Shown in pieces: positions 1-5,504 of a stretch of 10,567 nucleotides of DNA. Within the stretch, counting starts at the first letter, position 1, and every line of letters starts with the position of its first letter. Under the pieces are notes generated by a model. The model saw only the letters and a list, made by a program, of their open reading frames with translations. It had not been told where the DNA came from and made no database searches. The DNA comes from Thermococci archaeon (lineage in GTDB: Archaea > Methanobacteriota_B > Thermococci > Thermococcales > Thermococcaceae): contig QMUF01000047.1 in assembly GCA_003663525.1 (NCBI GenBank), positions 1 to 10,567 on the forward strand, written 5' to 3'. Made by a program: the position numbers and the translations under genes.

Positions 1-84
1 AGGGCTCTTTCTATTTCGTCAACGACGTGTTCTGTTCCTCCTAGGAGGAACAGAACACGTCGTTGACGAAATAGAAAGAGCCCT
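1..84. repeat. Perfect 84-bp palindrome at window edge
   Basis: Bases 1-42 are the exact reverse complement of bases 43-84, with no spacer (centre CCTAGG at 40-45). The right arm is real thermosome coding sequence, so the left arm is an inverted copy of the same gene piece. A spacerless perfect fold-back at a sequence end is typical of a chimeric read, an amplification product or an assembly hairpin. A biological inverted duplication is possible but less likely. The arms may be longer if the parent sequence continues to the left of the window. Confidence 0.95.
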
Positions 85-547
85 CGAAGACGCAATAAAA
101 GTTGCTAAAGACATCGTTGAAGATGGGAAGATTGTTGCTGGTGGTGGTGCAAGCGAAATCGAACTTGCCATCAAACTTGAGGAATATGCCAAGAAAGTTG
201 GTGGGAAAGAGCAACTTGCCATCGAGTCATTTGCTGACGCATTGAAGGTAATACCAAAGACACTTGCAGAGAATGCCGGACTTGATCCAGTTGATGTCCT
301 AGTGAAGGTCACTGCAGCCCACAAAGAGAAAGGTCCAACAGTCGGCGTTGACGTCTTCGCTGGTGAACCAGCTGATATGATGGAAAGAGGAGTCATTGAG
401 CCATTGAGAGTCAAGAAGCAGGCTATCAAGAGTGCAAGTGAAGCTGCAGTGATGATTCTTAGAATCGATGATGTCATTGCGGCAAGCAAACTTGAGAAGG
501 AGAAAGAAGGCGGTAAGGGAATGGGAGAAGAGGAGACTGAATTCTGA
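44..547 (+). CDS. Thermosome (group II chaperonin) subunit, 5'-truncated
   Basis: This is the C-terminal part (about 167 residues) of an ATP-driven archaeal chaperonin subunit that refolds proteins in the cytoplasm as a double-ring complex with a built-in lid. Seen directly: the [17 protein letters not shown] segment, the [13 protein letters not shown] nucleotide-pocket region of the equatorial domain, [22 protein letters not shown], and the closing helix with IDDVIAAS, all hallmarks of thermosome subunits. The charged tail ([16 protein letters not shown]) lies in the family's variable C-terminus, which points into the ring cavity. Reading continues open to the left, but bases 1-43 are the inverted copy, so true coding begins at the palindrome centre. 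The apical domain and N-terminal ATP motifs are missing. The gene ends 10 bp from convergent Taw3. Confidence 0.93.
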   Translation, partial: GGTEHVVDEIERALEDAIKVAKDIVEDGKIVAGGGASEIELAIKLEEYAKKVGGKEQLAIESFADALKVIPKTLAENAGLDPVDVLVKVTAAHKEKGPTVGVDVFAGEPADMMERGVIEPLRVKKQAIKSASEAAVMILRIDDVIAASKLEKEKEGGKGMGEEETEF

Positions 548-566
548 AGCTCTTTCTTTATTTCTT
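548..566 (+). terminator. T-rich terminator after thermosome
   Basis: Right after the thermosome stop the plus strand is pyrimidine-rich with T runs (CTCTTTCTTTATTTCTT). Archaeal RNA polymerase terminates on such T-rich stretches without needing a hairpin. It overlaps the last codons of convergent Taw3, so the two transcripts overlap tail to tail. Confidence 0.45.
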
Positions 567-1151
567 AAGTTTTTGAATTTCATCTTCGAGCTTTCTGAGC
601 TTTTCTTTGGCTCTCCTTAGTTGAAGATTTGCCATTGAAACTATTTTCGCAAGATAGCGCTCATTCACCCACAGTTTGCCATCTCTGCCTAAAGGAACAT
701 CCATTCTTTCGGTTGAACGAATCTCCACTACAAGCTTTTTGTGGCTTATACTCTTGATATTTGAGTGCTTAAACCCACAGGCTATTGCGAGATTTAAGAG
801 TTTAATAGCATCCTCCAAAGTCTTTGCTGAAACGTGGAGAATTGGGCTGTGGACTATAAACCACAACATTCCCTCATCATGTTTATTTATGGCATCGAGC
901 ACTTCTTCGATTTTTACTTCACTATGCCACTTGCCAAGCCATATTGCATTGAGTTTGTCCCCCAAATCAGGCATTTGCATGATACTTATCCTTCCTGAGC
1001 ATGAGGATGTTGTGAAATAGTTTTCTAGAGAGTTTATTTTATTTAACAGGGATAGTATGTCACTGTCCACTAATCCCTTTTCTAGGGCCTCATTTAGACT
1101 TTCTAAGGCTTTCTTTTTTTGAAGATCAAAATTTTTCTCATATAGAAACAT
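558..1151 (-). CDS. taw3: Taw3/TYW3-like tRNA(Phe) wyosine methyltransferase
   Basis: Taw3 (TYW3 in eukaryotes) is the SAM-dependent N4-methyltransferase that modifies the wyosine base at position 37 of tRNA-Phe, next to the anticodon. The 197-residue protein has the family landmarks: NYFTTSSCSGRI (about 48-59), WFIVHSPILHV (about 97-107), the ACGFKHSNI helix (about 128-136), and VEIRSTERMDVPLG (about 146-159), followed by a C-terminal coiled helix rich in Lys, Arg and Glu. Length is near the usual 190-210. The ATG at 1151 has no Shine-Dalgarno, but a TATA-like box centred 25 nt upstream points to a leaderless transcript. It faces the thermosome gene, and the broken glutaredoxin-like gene lies just upstream on the same strand. 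Confidence 0.92.
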   Translation of the reverse strand: MFLYEKNFDLQKKKALESLNEALEKGLVDSDILSLLNKINSLENYFTTSSCSGRISIMQMPDLGDKLNAIWLGKWHSEVKIEEVLDAINKHDEGMLWFIVHSPILHVSAKTLEDAIKLLNLAIACGFKHSNIKSISHKKLVVEIRSTERMDVPLGRDGKLWVNERYLAKIVSMANLQLRRAKEKLRKLEDEIQKLKK

Positions 1152-1168
1152 GGGAGAAATTAAAGAGG

Positions 1169-1183
1169 GCGATTTTTAAAGTT
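1169..1183 (-). promoter_or_regulatory. TATA box of taw3
   Basis: Read on the minus strand, CTTTAAAAATC lies with its centre about 25 nt before the taw3 ATG, the spacing expected for a leaderless archaeal mRNA. It directly abuts the stop codon of the upstream glutaredoxin-like gene. Confidence 0.55.
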
Positions 1184-1526
1184 TATGTGGAAAGGTACTG
1201 CCTGACCCTTCTTTCAAATTCGGCAAAGTTCGGCACACCTATGAATTCACGCGGCTATTTATCAAAATCGTTGGGGTCCCCATGATGGTGTGCTCCATTG
1301 CTTTTCTCTGCCCCTCTGGGGTTGCAATGCTTACTTCCTTCGATATTACACCATCGTATTTTCTTGCTATTTCCTGAGTCATTGCCCACGCTATTGGACA
1401 GTATGGACAACTGGGGGAAGTTATGACCTCTATGATGACTTTTGGTTTCTTTGTTTAACCTCTATCGTTTCGGCTTTTTTCATAAGTTCTAACATTTTTT
1501 CTCCTAATCGCCTCCAGTTCCTCCAT
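1183..1526 (-). pseudogene. Glutaredoxin/thioredoxin-like protein (CPYC), frameshifted
   Basis: No intact frame exists, but three minus-strand frames join into one thioredoxin-fold protein of about 114 residues. The order is: a charged N-terminal helix from ATG 1526 (MEELEAIRRK) or ATG 1495; then KVIIEVITSPSCPYCPIAWA with the redox CPYC at 1418-1429; then GTPTILIN with the cis-proline (about 1260-1280); then EFIGVPNFAEFERRVRQYL to a TAA at 1183. Frame changes fall in the A run at 1495-1500 (avoidable if ATG 1495, preceded by AGGAG, is the start), in CAAAG at 1450-1454, and near GCGTGAATTC at 1242-1252. The family uses the dithiol to exchange disulfides in the cytoplasm. Either it has decayed or the read has base-calling slips. 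The homology is recognised by eye only. Confidence 0.72.
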
Positions 1527-1555
1527 TCTCTCACTCCAAGAAAACTTCAAGTGAA

Positions 1556-1570
1556 AGGATTTAAAAATGA
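1556..1570 (-). promoter_or_regulatory. TATA box of glutaredoxin-like gene
   Basis: On the minus strand, ATTTTTAAATCC is centred about 38 nt before ATG 1526. That would give a leader of roughly 10 nt with GGAG before the start. Together with the opposing box at 1595-1604 it forms a compact divergent promoter region. Confidence 0.4.
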
Positions 1571-1594
1571 ATTTGTGAAAAATTTTCAAGAAAG

Positions 1595-1604
1595 ATTTAT
1601 TTTC
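1595..1604 (+). promoter_or_regulatory. TATA box of DUF998 gene
   Basis: ATTTATTTTC is centred about 26 nt before ATG 1626, with no Shine-Dalgarno between them, which fits a leaderless transcript. Confidence 0.45.
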
Positions 1605-1625
1605 AACCAAAACCAAACTTGAATC

Positions 1626-2153
1626 ATGAGAATCAATACCTTAAAGTACTCTGGAATAGCAGGAGGTGTAATTTATTGGCTTTTTACGTTCTGGGCAATC
1701 TCAAGAAATAAGTGGTTCTCGTTTTTTGAACACGCACTTAGTGATCTTGGGACAGCGGAAGCGAATGCACCTTGGATTTACAATTATGGGTTGATGGTTT
1801 CTTCAATATTTGTAATGCTTTTCGCGGTGTACTTGGTTCTTACCTCTCAAACAAAACTTCAGACCGCTGGAGGGGCGTATATAAGTGTGGCTGCAGTATT
1901 TCTTGCACTTATTGGAATTTATCCCGGGGGAACTAGATCTCATGTCTTTGTTTCCACATACTTTTTTGTCCAGTTCTTTCTTGGAATGCTCCTCTATGGT
2001 TTGGGAAGTGAGAAGAGGCTTAGAAACATTTCACTACTCATTTTTATTCTTGCAGTTGCTGGAAGTCTCATTAACTGGCCTTCTGTGACCTTAATAGAAA
2101 CTTACGAAATAGTGCTGATAATGGTTTTTGCACTACTGATAGCTTTGCGATAA
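1626..2153 (+). CDS. DUF998 family integral membrane protein
   Basis: A 175-residue, very hydrophobic protein that I assign to the DUF998 family of archaeal and bacterial membrane proteins of unknown function. Six likely membrane helices can be read at about residues 7-26, 54-73, 83-100, 108-127, 134-150 and 156-174. Family-like loop motifs are HALSDLGT (36-43) after helix 1, NYGLMVSS before helix 2, and GIYPGGTRSHVFVST (97-111) between helices 3 and 4. No signal peptide is separate from helix 1. Start: ATG with a TATA-like box 26 nt upstream and no RBS. The protein ends abruptly after the last helix. Its stop is 2 bp from the stop of a minus-strand gene fragment, so little room is left for a terminator. 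The biochemical role is unknown. Confidence 0.8.
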   Translation: MRINTLKYSGIAGGVIYWLFTFWAISRNKWFSFFEHALSDLGTAEANAPWIYNYGLMVSSIFVMLFAVYLVLTSQTKLQTAGGAYISVAAVFLALIGIYPGGTRSHVFVSTYFFVQFFLGMLLYGLGSEKRLRNISLLIFILAVAGSLINWPSVTLIETYEIVLIMVFALLIALR

Positions 2154-2155
2154 AC

Positions 2156-2325
2156 TTATCCAAAGGTTTCTATGCATATTTTACAGACTCTCGGGTCTGT
2201 CTCTGGATCTACCTTAGAGTGGAAGGAGCAAACATGGCCCTTTCCAAGCATCTCAATAACGATCTTGACGAGTTTCCGTGAATATAATATTCATCGGGCC
2301 TCTCTTTTACTATTGTCTCCGCAAG
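2156..2325 (-). pseudogene. Unidentified Cys/His-rich gene fragment (3' end)
   Basis: The minus strand carries a plausible protein tail in two frames. One reads EGLAETIVKERPDEYYIHG (about 2279-2335). After a 1-nt shift near 2275, KLVKIVIEMLGKGHVC leads into a Cys/His cluster (VCSFH, then VCKIC, spacing C-x2-H-x11-C-x2-C) and ends with a TAA at 2156. The amino-acid pattern (amphipathic helix plus zinc-ribbon-like cluster) looks like real protein rather than chance. I do not recognise the family. It has no start and runs head-on into the truncated hemerythrin-type gene, so it looks like the remaining 3' end of a gene cut by a rearrangement. The upstream boundary is uncertain. Confidence 0.45.
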
Positions 2326-3017
2326 CCCTTCCCAAAGGCCATCCGCTTAAGACGCTCTACCTTGAAAACAAGGAGATAATGAAGGATGCAGAGATGCTCA
2401 ACCTCTATGCGAGGACGTTAGCTAATACAAAGGACGAGCGCATGAAGCAAGAAATCGCTGGGGTACTTGAGGAGATAGTGGGCAACCTCAGAAATGTCGG
2501 TTTTACGCACTACAACCGCGAGGAGATGCTTATCTTTCCATACATAGACGCAGGGGTCTGACGGCAATAGCAACGGTTCTCTGGACGAAGCATGATGAAA
2601 TAAGGGTGATGATAAAGCAGCTTGCAGAGCTTTTAAGGAAGAAGAGTGAAATGCCATGGGATGAGTTTGTAGAGCGCTTCAAGGACAAAGCAAGTGAAGC
2701 TGCGTTTGCTTTAAGTGATATGGTATTTAGAGAAAACAACATTTTTTACCCGACACTCAAAGCCTTGCTCAGCGATGGGGAGTGGAAGGCTGTTCGCCAA
2801 CAGGAGGAGGAAATGGGTTACTATAAAGTTAAAACCCCCGGAATGGGATCCGGGAGAATATGTTAGGCCATTGCATCCTTGGGAAATCAATCCGGAGCTT
2901 AGTGTTGAACAGCTTCTTGGCCTTCCAAAGGAAGTCCAGCAGGCCCTCAAAGGCCAGCCTTTAGAGTTCGATAAAAGCGAGCTGAAGAGAGAAGATCCGG
3001 CCTCCTTCCTGCCCTGA
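2325..3017 (+). pseudogene. DUF438/hemerythrin-domain protein, truncated and frameshifted
   Basis: This is the middle of a Thermococcales DUF438-hemerythrin-PAS type protein, as I recall the family. Homology starts abruptly at LPKGHPLKTLYLENKEIMK, so the N-terminal DUF438 part is gone. The hemerythrin-like HHE domain follows (FTHYNREEML, then LTAIATVLWTKHDEIR, EEFVERF-like helices, MVFRENNIFYPTLKALL), with His/Glu residues typical of the di-iron site. A frame change occurs at the G run 2553-2556 and another in the A/C run 2829-2839. The conserved PPEWDPGEY and LHPWEINPELSVEQLL segment then runs to KSELKRE, after which an unrelated DPASFLP ends at 3017 inside a hairpin. The C-terminal PAS sensor domain is absent. 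No promoter, RBS or start fits. The intact family is thought to sense redox or small ligands. Confidence 0.8.
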
Positions 3018-3031
3018 AGGGCAAGGCTTTC
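3001..3031. repeat. Hairpin resembling an IS200/IS605 right end
   Basis: TGCCCTGAAGGGCA (3010-3023) is a perfect 6-bp stem with a 2-nt loop, flanked by partly pairing CC/GG. On the minus strand the context reads GAAAGCCTTGCCCTTCAGGG, then CAGGAAGGAGG, the style of subterminal hairpin found after tnpB genes in archaeal IS200/IS605 elements (from memory). No transposase is next to it, so it would be a solo end. It begins exactly where the hemerythrin-type gene loses homology. It might instead act as a transcription terminator. Confidence 0.4.
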
Positions 3032-3077
3032 AAAAGAAAAAGTAATCATCCTTTGAGGTTTTTAGCCATGAAGCTTG

Positions 3078-3108
3078 GTTAAATTTTTATTTTTTCAAAC
3101 TTTATATA
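3078..3108 (+). promoter_or_regulatory. Promoter region of M24 gene
   Basis: Two TATA candidates precede the M24 gene. TTAAATTTTTATT (3079-3092) would start RNA near 3112 and leave a short leader containing GGTGAT. TTTATATA (3101-3108) is nearer consensus but would place the start site past the ATG at 3123. The first is therefore preferred. Confidence 0.4.
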
Positions 3109-3122
3109 GAGTGGGTGATTTT

Positions 3123-4193
3123 ATGGAAAAAATTTTTGAAAAAAGGGTAAAACGCTTTCAGGAACTCTTAAAAAGAGAAAACATCGACGGTGCTGTCATA
3201 AGGACGCTTTCAACTTTTGTTTACTTCACGGGAACAAAGTGGCTTAGGCCGGCTCTTTTAATCCCTGCGGAGGGGGAGCCAACAGTCATAGTGGCTAAAG
3301 GGGAAGCTGAACTCTTCAAAAGCAAGAGCTGGATTGAAAATGTAGTAGAATTTCAAAAAACGGAGGAGCTCATGGCCAATGTAACCATGTGGATAAAGAA
3401 AAATGGGTTCAACACTGTTGGAATGGAGTTCAGTGTTGAGAGAGATGCATATATTTTGTTCTACGAGCTCTTCAAAAAGCTAAACCCTGGCATTGAAATT
3501 GTCGATGTAAGGGGACTTTCTATGGAGCTTAGAATGATAAAGGATGAGTGGGAGCTTGAAAATATAAGAAAGGCCGGAAAAATAGCAGCAAAAGGAATGA
3601 GAGTGGCAGAGGAGGAGATAAAACCTGGAAAAAGTGAACTTCAGATAGCAGCAGAAATAACCAGAGAACTTATGCTCAACGGTAGTGAAGAACCAAAGGT
3701 TTATGTGGCAGCAACTCCAAGAGCACACGCTGAGCCATTTAAAGATGTTAAGGTAGAAAAGGGAAGAATAGTATCAGTGGTTATAGGAGCAGACTGGAAT
3801 CATTATTATACCAACATCACTCGCTCATTTCCGGTGGGAGAGGTAAGCGAAAGATGTAGAAAGGCAATAAAGGCAATGGAAAATGCTTATAGGGCTAGTA
3901 TTGAGCTCACAAAGCCAGGAATTAAGTTCATTAAGGTTGAAAAAGAAATTGAAAGAATTTATCATGAGATGGGGCTTGAGAAGTACTACATAGTGGGATA
4001 TACCCATGGCGTTGGATTGCTAATTGAAGAGGACCCCATAACTACGATAGTGGTTCCCCACAGAGCAATGATAGCAAAAGAGGGAATGGTTCTAGCAATG
4101 GTTCATGCTCCGCTCATGATCCCCAAGGGAGCTGTGAAAAAGGAAGATACTTTTATAATGAGCAAAAAATTGGAAAACGTGACGAAATATTAA
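3123..4193 (+). CDS. M24 (prolidase/creatinase-fold) protein with degenerate metal site
   Basis: A 356-residue protein with the two-domain layout of Xaa-Pro peptidases: a creatinase-like N-domain (about 1-135) and a pita-bread M24 domain (about 140-350), joined by the typical ELRMIKDEWELENIRKAG linker. The five di-metal ligands of prolidase (D, D, H, E, E) align to V220, N231, H295, H328 and E341, so three are replaced. The usual DxG...SDITR reads VIG...TNITR, and the IEP motif reads VHA. It is probably not a canonical cobalt/manganese aminopeptidase. It could be a metal-free creatinase-like enzyme, a binding protein or a regulator. Start: ATG 3123, preceded by GGTGAT 5 nt away. An in-frame ATG at 3075 would span the promoter. 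The reading frame is intact and well conserved, so it looks functional. It is convergent, 3 bp from the next gene. Confidence 0.82.
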   Translation: MEKIFEKRVKRFQELLKRENIDGAVIRTLSTFVYFTGTKWLRPALLIPAEGEPTVIVAKGEAELFKSKSWIENVVEFQKTEELMANVTMWIKKNGFNTVGMEFSVERDAYILFYELFKKLNPGIEIVDVRGLSMELRMIKDEWELENIRKAGKIAAKGMRVAEEEIKPGKSELQIAAEITRELMLNGSEEPKVYVAATPRAHAEPFKDVKVEKGRIVSVVIGADWNHYYTNITRSFPVGEVSERCRKAIKAMENAYRASIELTKPGIKFIKVEKEIERIYHEMGLEKYYIVGYTHGVGLLIEEDPITTIVVPHRAMIAKEGMVLAMVHAPLMIPKGAVKKEDTFIMSKKLENVTKY

Positions 4194-4196
4194 AAG

Positions 4197-5009
4197 TTAG
4201 AACACTCCTGTTCCAATTCCACAGATCTTCGCAAATGGACATATAGAACAGTCTTCAGTGTATGGTTCTAAAGGAGGTTCACCTTTGATGGCTTTTGTAA
4301 TCTCCTTAGCTCTCTCCATATCTTCGTCATCACCCTCTAGGACAAGAGTAACGCTTCCTTCTGCGCCTCCGGCTCCTCCAGAGGCTATGGGGATTGCATC
4401 AACGTTAGCTAGGATGTCATAGGCCTCCACTTCCGTAACTGGAATGGCATGTGGGATTGGAACTAGTGCAGCATAAAGGCCTGTTCCCCAATCAAAAGAA
4501 TGAATCCCTGTAAGTTTGGCACTAATCTCAACTGGTGTAGGAGTGAACTTCTCAAGGCTTATTGGGGTTATCGTAATGACTCCCTTTGTTATCGTCCAAC
4601 CATACGTTTTGCCAATTGTCCCTCCGTCAGAGGCTGCAGCAAAAACTGCAACATTCCAATTAACGTCTATGGCATTTGCTCCTTTGATGAAAACATCTTC
4701 TGGTCCCATTTCTTTTAAGGCCTCAAGTGGGTCATCAAATGGCTTCCCTTTGTAAAGGACGAGATGTTTTGGCCATGTGGTCTTTGCGGTAACACAGGTT
4801 CTCCCTTTGCTTATTGTTCCAACAGTCCACTTTTCTTTTTCAATTTTCTCTCCTAAGATTTCCTCGGCAATGTAAGCAGCTGTGGTTCCGGTTGCTATGT
4901 AAACAAAACCGTTTTTAAGGGCATTTTGAACTTCATCAAGGGCAACAACAGATTTGGCAATCAAGCGCTTGCTTTCAGTGGGGGTAAGAGTAACAAGGGC
5001 TCTTTTCAT
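4197..5009 (-). CDS. Conserved protein with C-terminal Cys cluster, function unknown
   Basis: A 270-residue soluble protein that I recognise only as a conserved uncharacterised type, seen in Thermococcales and some anaerobic bacteria (from memory). The N-terminal half has alternating helix/strand sequence with a Gly/Thr turn, FVYIATGTTAAYIAEEIL (about 35-52), loosely like sugar-phosphate isomerase or NagB-fold phosphate loops, and a conserved-looking IKGANAIDVNWN. A Gly-rich IASGGAGGAEGSVTLVLEG lies at about 209-227. The tail carries DCSICPFAKICGIGTG (C-x2-C-x5-C), which could bind zinc or an Fe-S cluster. Start: ATG 5009 with AGGTGAT 4-5 nt upstream. The in-frame GTG at 5018 lies inside that RBS and is rejected. 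There is no signal peptide or membrane segment. It is convergent with the M24 gene. Confidence 0.75.
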   Translation of the reverse strand: MKRALVTLTPTESKRLIAKSVVALDEVQNALKNGFVYIATGTTAAYIAEEILGEKIEKEKWTVGTISKGRTCVTAKTTWPKHLVLYKGKPFDDPLEALKEMGPEDVFIKGANAIDVNWNVAVFAAASDGGTIGKTYGWTITKGVITITPISLEKFTPTPVEISAKLTGIHSFDWGTGLYAALVPIPHAIPVTEVEAYDILANVDAIPIASGGAGGAEGSVTLVLEGDDEDMERAKEITKAIKGEPPLEPYTEDCSICPFAKICGIGTGVF

Positions 5010-5040
5010 GAAAATCACCTCATTAAATTTTGTATCTTAA

Positions 5041-5055
5041 CCTTATTAAAATTGT
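5041..5055 (-). promoter_or_regulatory. TATA region of the Cys-cluster gene
   Basis: AATTTTAATAAGG on the minus strand is centred about 37 nt before ATG 5009, giving a leader of about 10 nt with the AGGTGAT RBS. The same A/T block (ATTAAAATT at 5044-5052) could also serve plus-strand transcription towards the RBS/ATG at 5083-5099. Confidence 0.4.
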
Positions 5056-5082
5056 GGAAAAGTGAGTTGAAAGGTCTTTCTT

Positions 5083-5099
5083 GGAGGATTTTTCTAATG
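5083..5099 (+). promoter_or_regulatory. Orphan ribosome binding site and ATG
   Basis: GGAGG at 5083-5087 is followed 9 nt later by ATG at 5097. The reading frame closes after 13 codons inside a hairpin, so no gene is served. It may be the original translation start of the tautomerase-like gene, now separated from its body by inserted DNA. That is inference: the frame does not restore exactly. Confidence 0.3.
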
Positions 5100-5102
5100 A
5101 AC

Positions 5103-5241
5103 TACCCTCACCCTTTCGGGTGGGCTCCCCCGCCCTAGTAATCAAATCCTTCAAGTTCTGATATCCTCTTGCATGGTATTGGAATTTTACCGAGTTCTTT
5201 TGAGTTTTTTGATTCAGGGAAGAAATTTCTCATTACCCTCA
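5103..5241. repeat. 8-bp direct repeat bounding a 123-bp hairpin-bearing insert
   Basis: TACCCTCA occurs at 5103-5110 and again at 5234-5241. Between them lie a hairpin (stem CTCACCC/GGGTGGG at 5107-5113 and 5118-5124, including one T-G pair, loop TTTC) and a 33-codon minus-strand reading frame. The arrangement looks like target-site duplication around a small inserted or deletion-derived element, but an 8-bp match could be chance. On the minus strand the hairpin follows a TAG stop, as a transposon right end would. Confidence 0.35.
5135..5233 (-). pseudogene. Short 3' gene tail of unknown family
   Basis: Thirty-two minus-strand codons from about 5233 to a TAG at 5135 read like a natural protein end, with KELGKIPIPCKRISELEGF in it. 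They stop 11 nt before the hairpin at 5107-5124. There is no RBS or promoter, and the upstream side switches directly into the tautomerase-like body on the other strand, so this would be a severed C-terminus. I cannot name the parent gene, and a chance reading frame of this size cannot be excluded. Confidence 0.25.
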
Positions 5242-5433
5242 GCTATTGCTTTTTCTATCGGGCCGAGGGCTGATGTGGAGACCAAGAGGGAGCTTGTGAA
5301 GAAAATAACTGAAGTTGGTAGGGAAGTCTGTAAGGTGCACCACGTGAGTGTGATAATCCATGAGGTCGAGCTTGAGAATGTTGGGGTTGATGGAGAACTT
5401 CTCGCTGACACAATAGCAAGAAGGAAAGGATGA
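5233..5433 (+). pseudogene. 4-oxalocrotonate tautomerase-like protein lacking its start
   Basis: From the CCC (Pro) codon at 5236 to the TGA there are 65 residues with the 4-OT pattern: PSAIAFSIGPRADVETKREL, a long helix, then VSVIIHEVELENVGVDGELL. The length matches a 4-OT monomer. These small beta-alpha-beta enzymes use an N-terminal proline, exposed after Met removal, as the catalytic base. Here the codon before that proline is TTA, not a start. The only upstream in-frame ATG (5173) would add 21 residues encoded by the insert and bury the proline, so an extended product should lack tautomerase activity. No good RBS precedes 5173 or 5233. Probably a start-loss pseudogene created by the neighbouring rearrangement. 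A sequencing error alone would not explain the unrelated upstream sequence. Confidence 0.65.
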
Positions 5434-5451
5434 GTCAAGGATTTGTAGATA

Positions 5452-5470
5452 CTTTTTTGCTTTTGTCTTT
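5452..5470 (+). terminator. T-run terminator after tautomerase-like gene
   Basis: ACTTTTTTGCTTTTGTCTTT follows the tautomerase stop by about 18 nt and is a typical archaeal oligo-T terminator. On the opposite strand, the MATE gene has its own shorter T run (complement of AAAAAG at 5491-5496). Confidence 0.45.
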
Positions 5471-5504
5471 CCCTCTCGCCTTCGAACAGTAAAAAGAAAG
5501 GAGT

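Noticed and set aside
19..489. Minus-strand 156-codon frame over the thermosome
   Set aside because: It is Ser/Ala/Thr-rich antisense of a strongly conserved coding frame, with no promoter or RBS.
1290..1622. Plus-strand open frame of 110 codons
   Set aside because: It is the shadow of the frameshifted glutaredoxin-like gene on the minus strand and has low-complexity, unconserved-looking sequence with no RBS.
2190..2205. CAGAC...GTCTG inverted repeat as a terminator
   Set aside because: The stem is only 5 bp with no following T run, and it lies within the minus-strand Cys/His-rich coding fragment.
2172..2324. N-terminal part of the plus-strand open frame running into the hemerythrin-type region
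   Set aside because: Its first 50 codons show no DUF438 character, and the opposite strand gives a more protein-like reading. The ATG at 2172 has no RBS or TATA box.
3075..3122. Upstream ATG extension of the M24 protein
   Set aside because: It would translate through both TATA candidates and the GGTGAT RBS. The family N-terminus fits ATG 3123.
5097..5138. 13-codon peptide after the GGAGG RBS
   Set aside because: It is encoded by the hairpin itself and ends at once. It is better explained as a disrupted start region than as a small protein gene.
3001..5140. A complete IS200/IS605 element between the two hairpins
   Set aside because: The DNA between them encodes the M24 and Cys-cluster proteins, with no TnpA or TnpB motifs, and both hairpins appear to have the same orientation.
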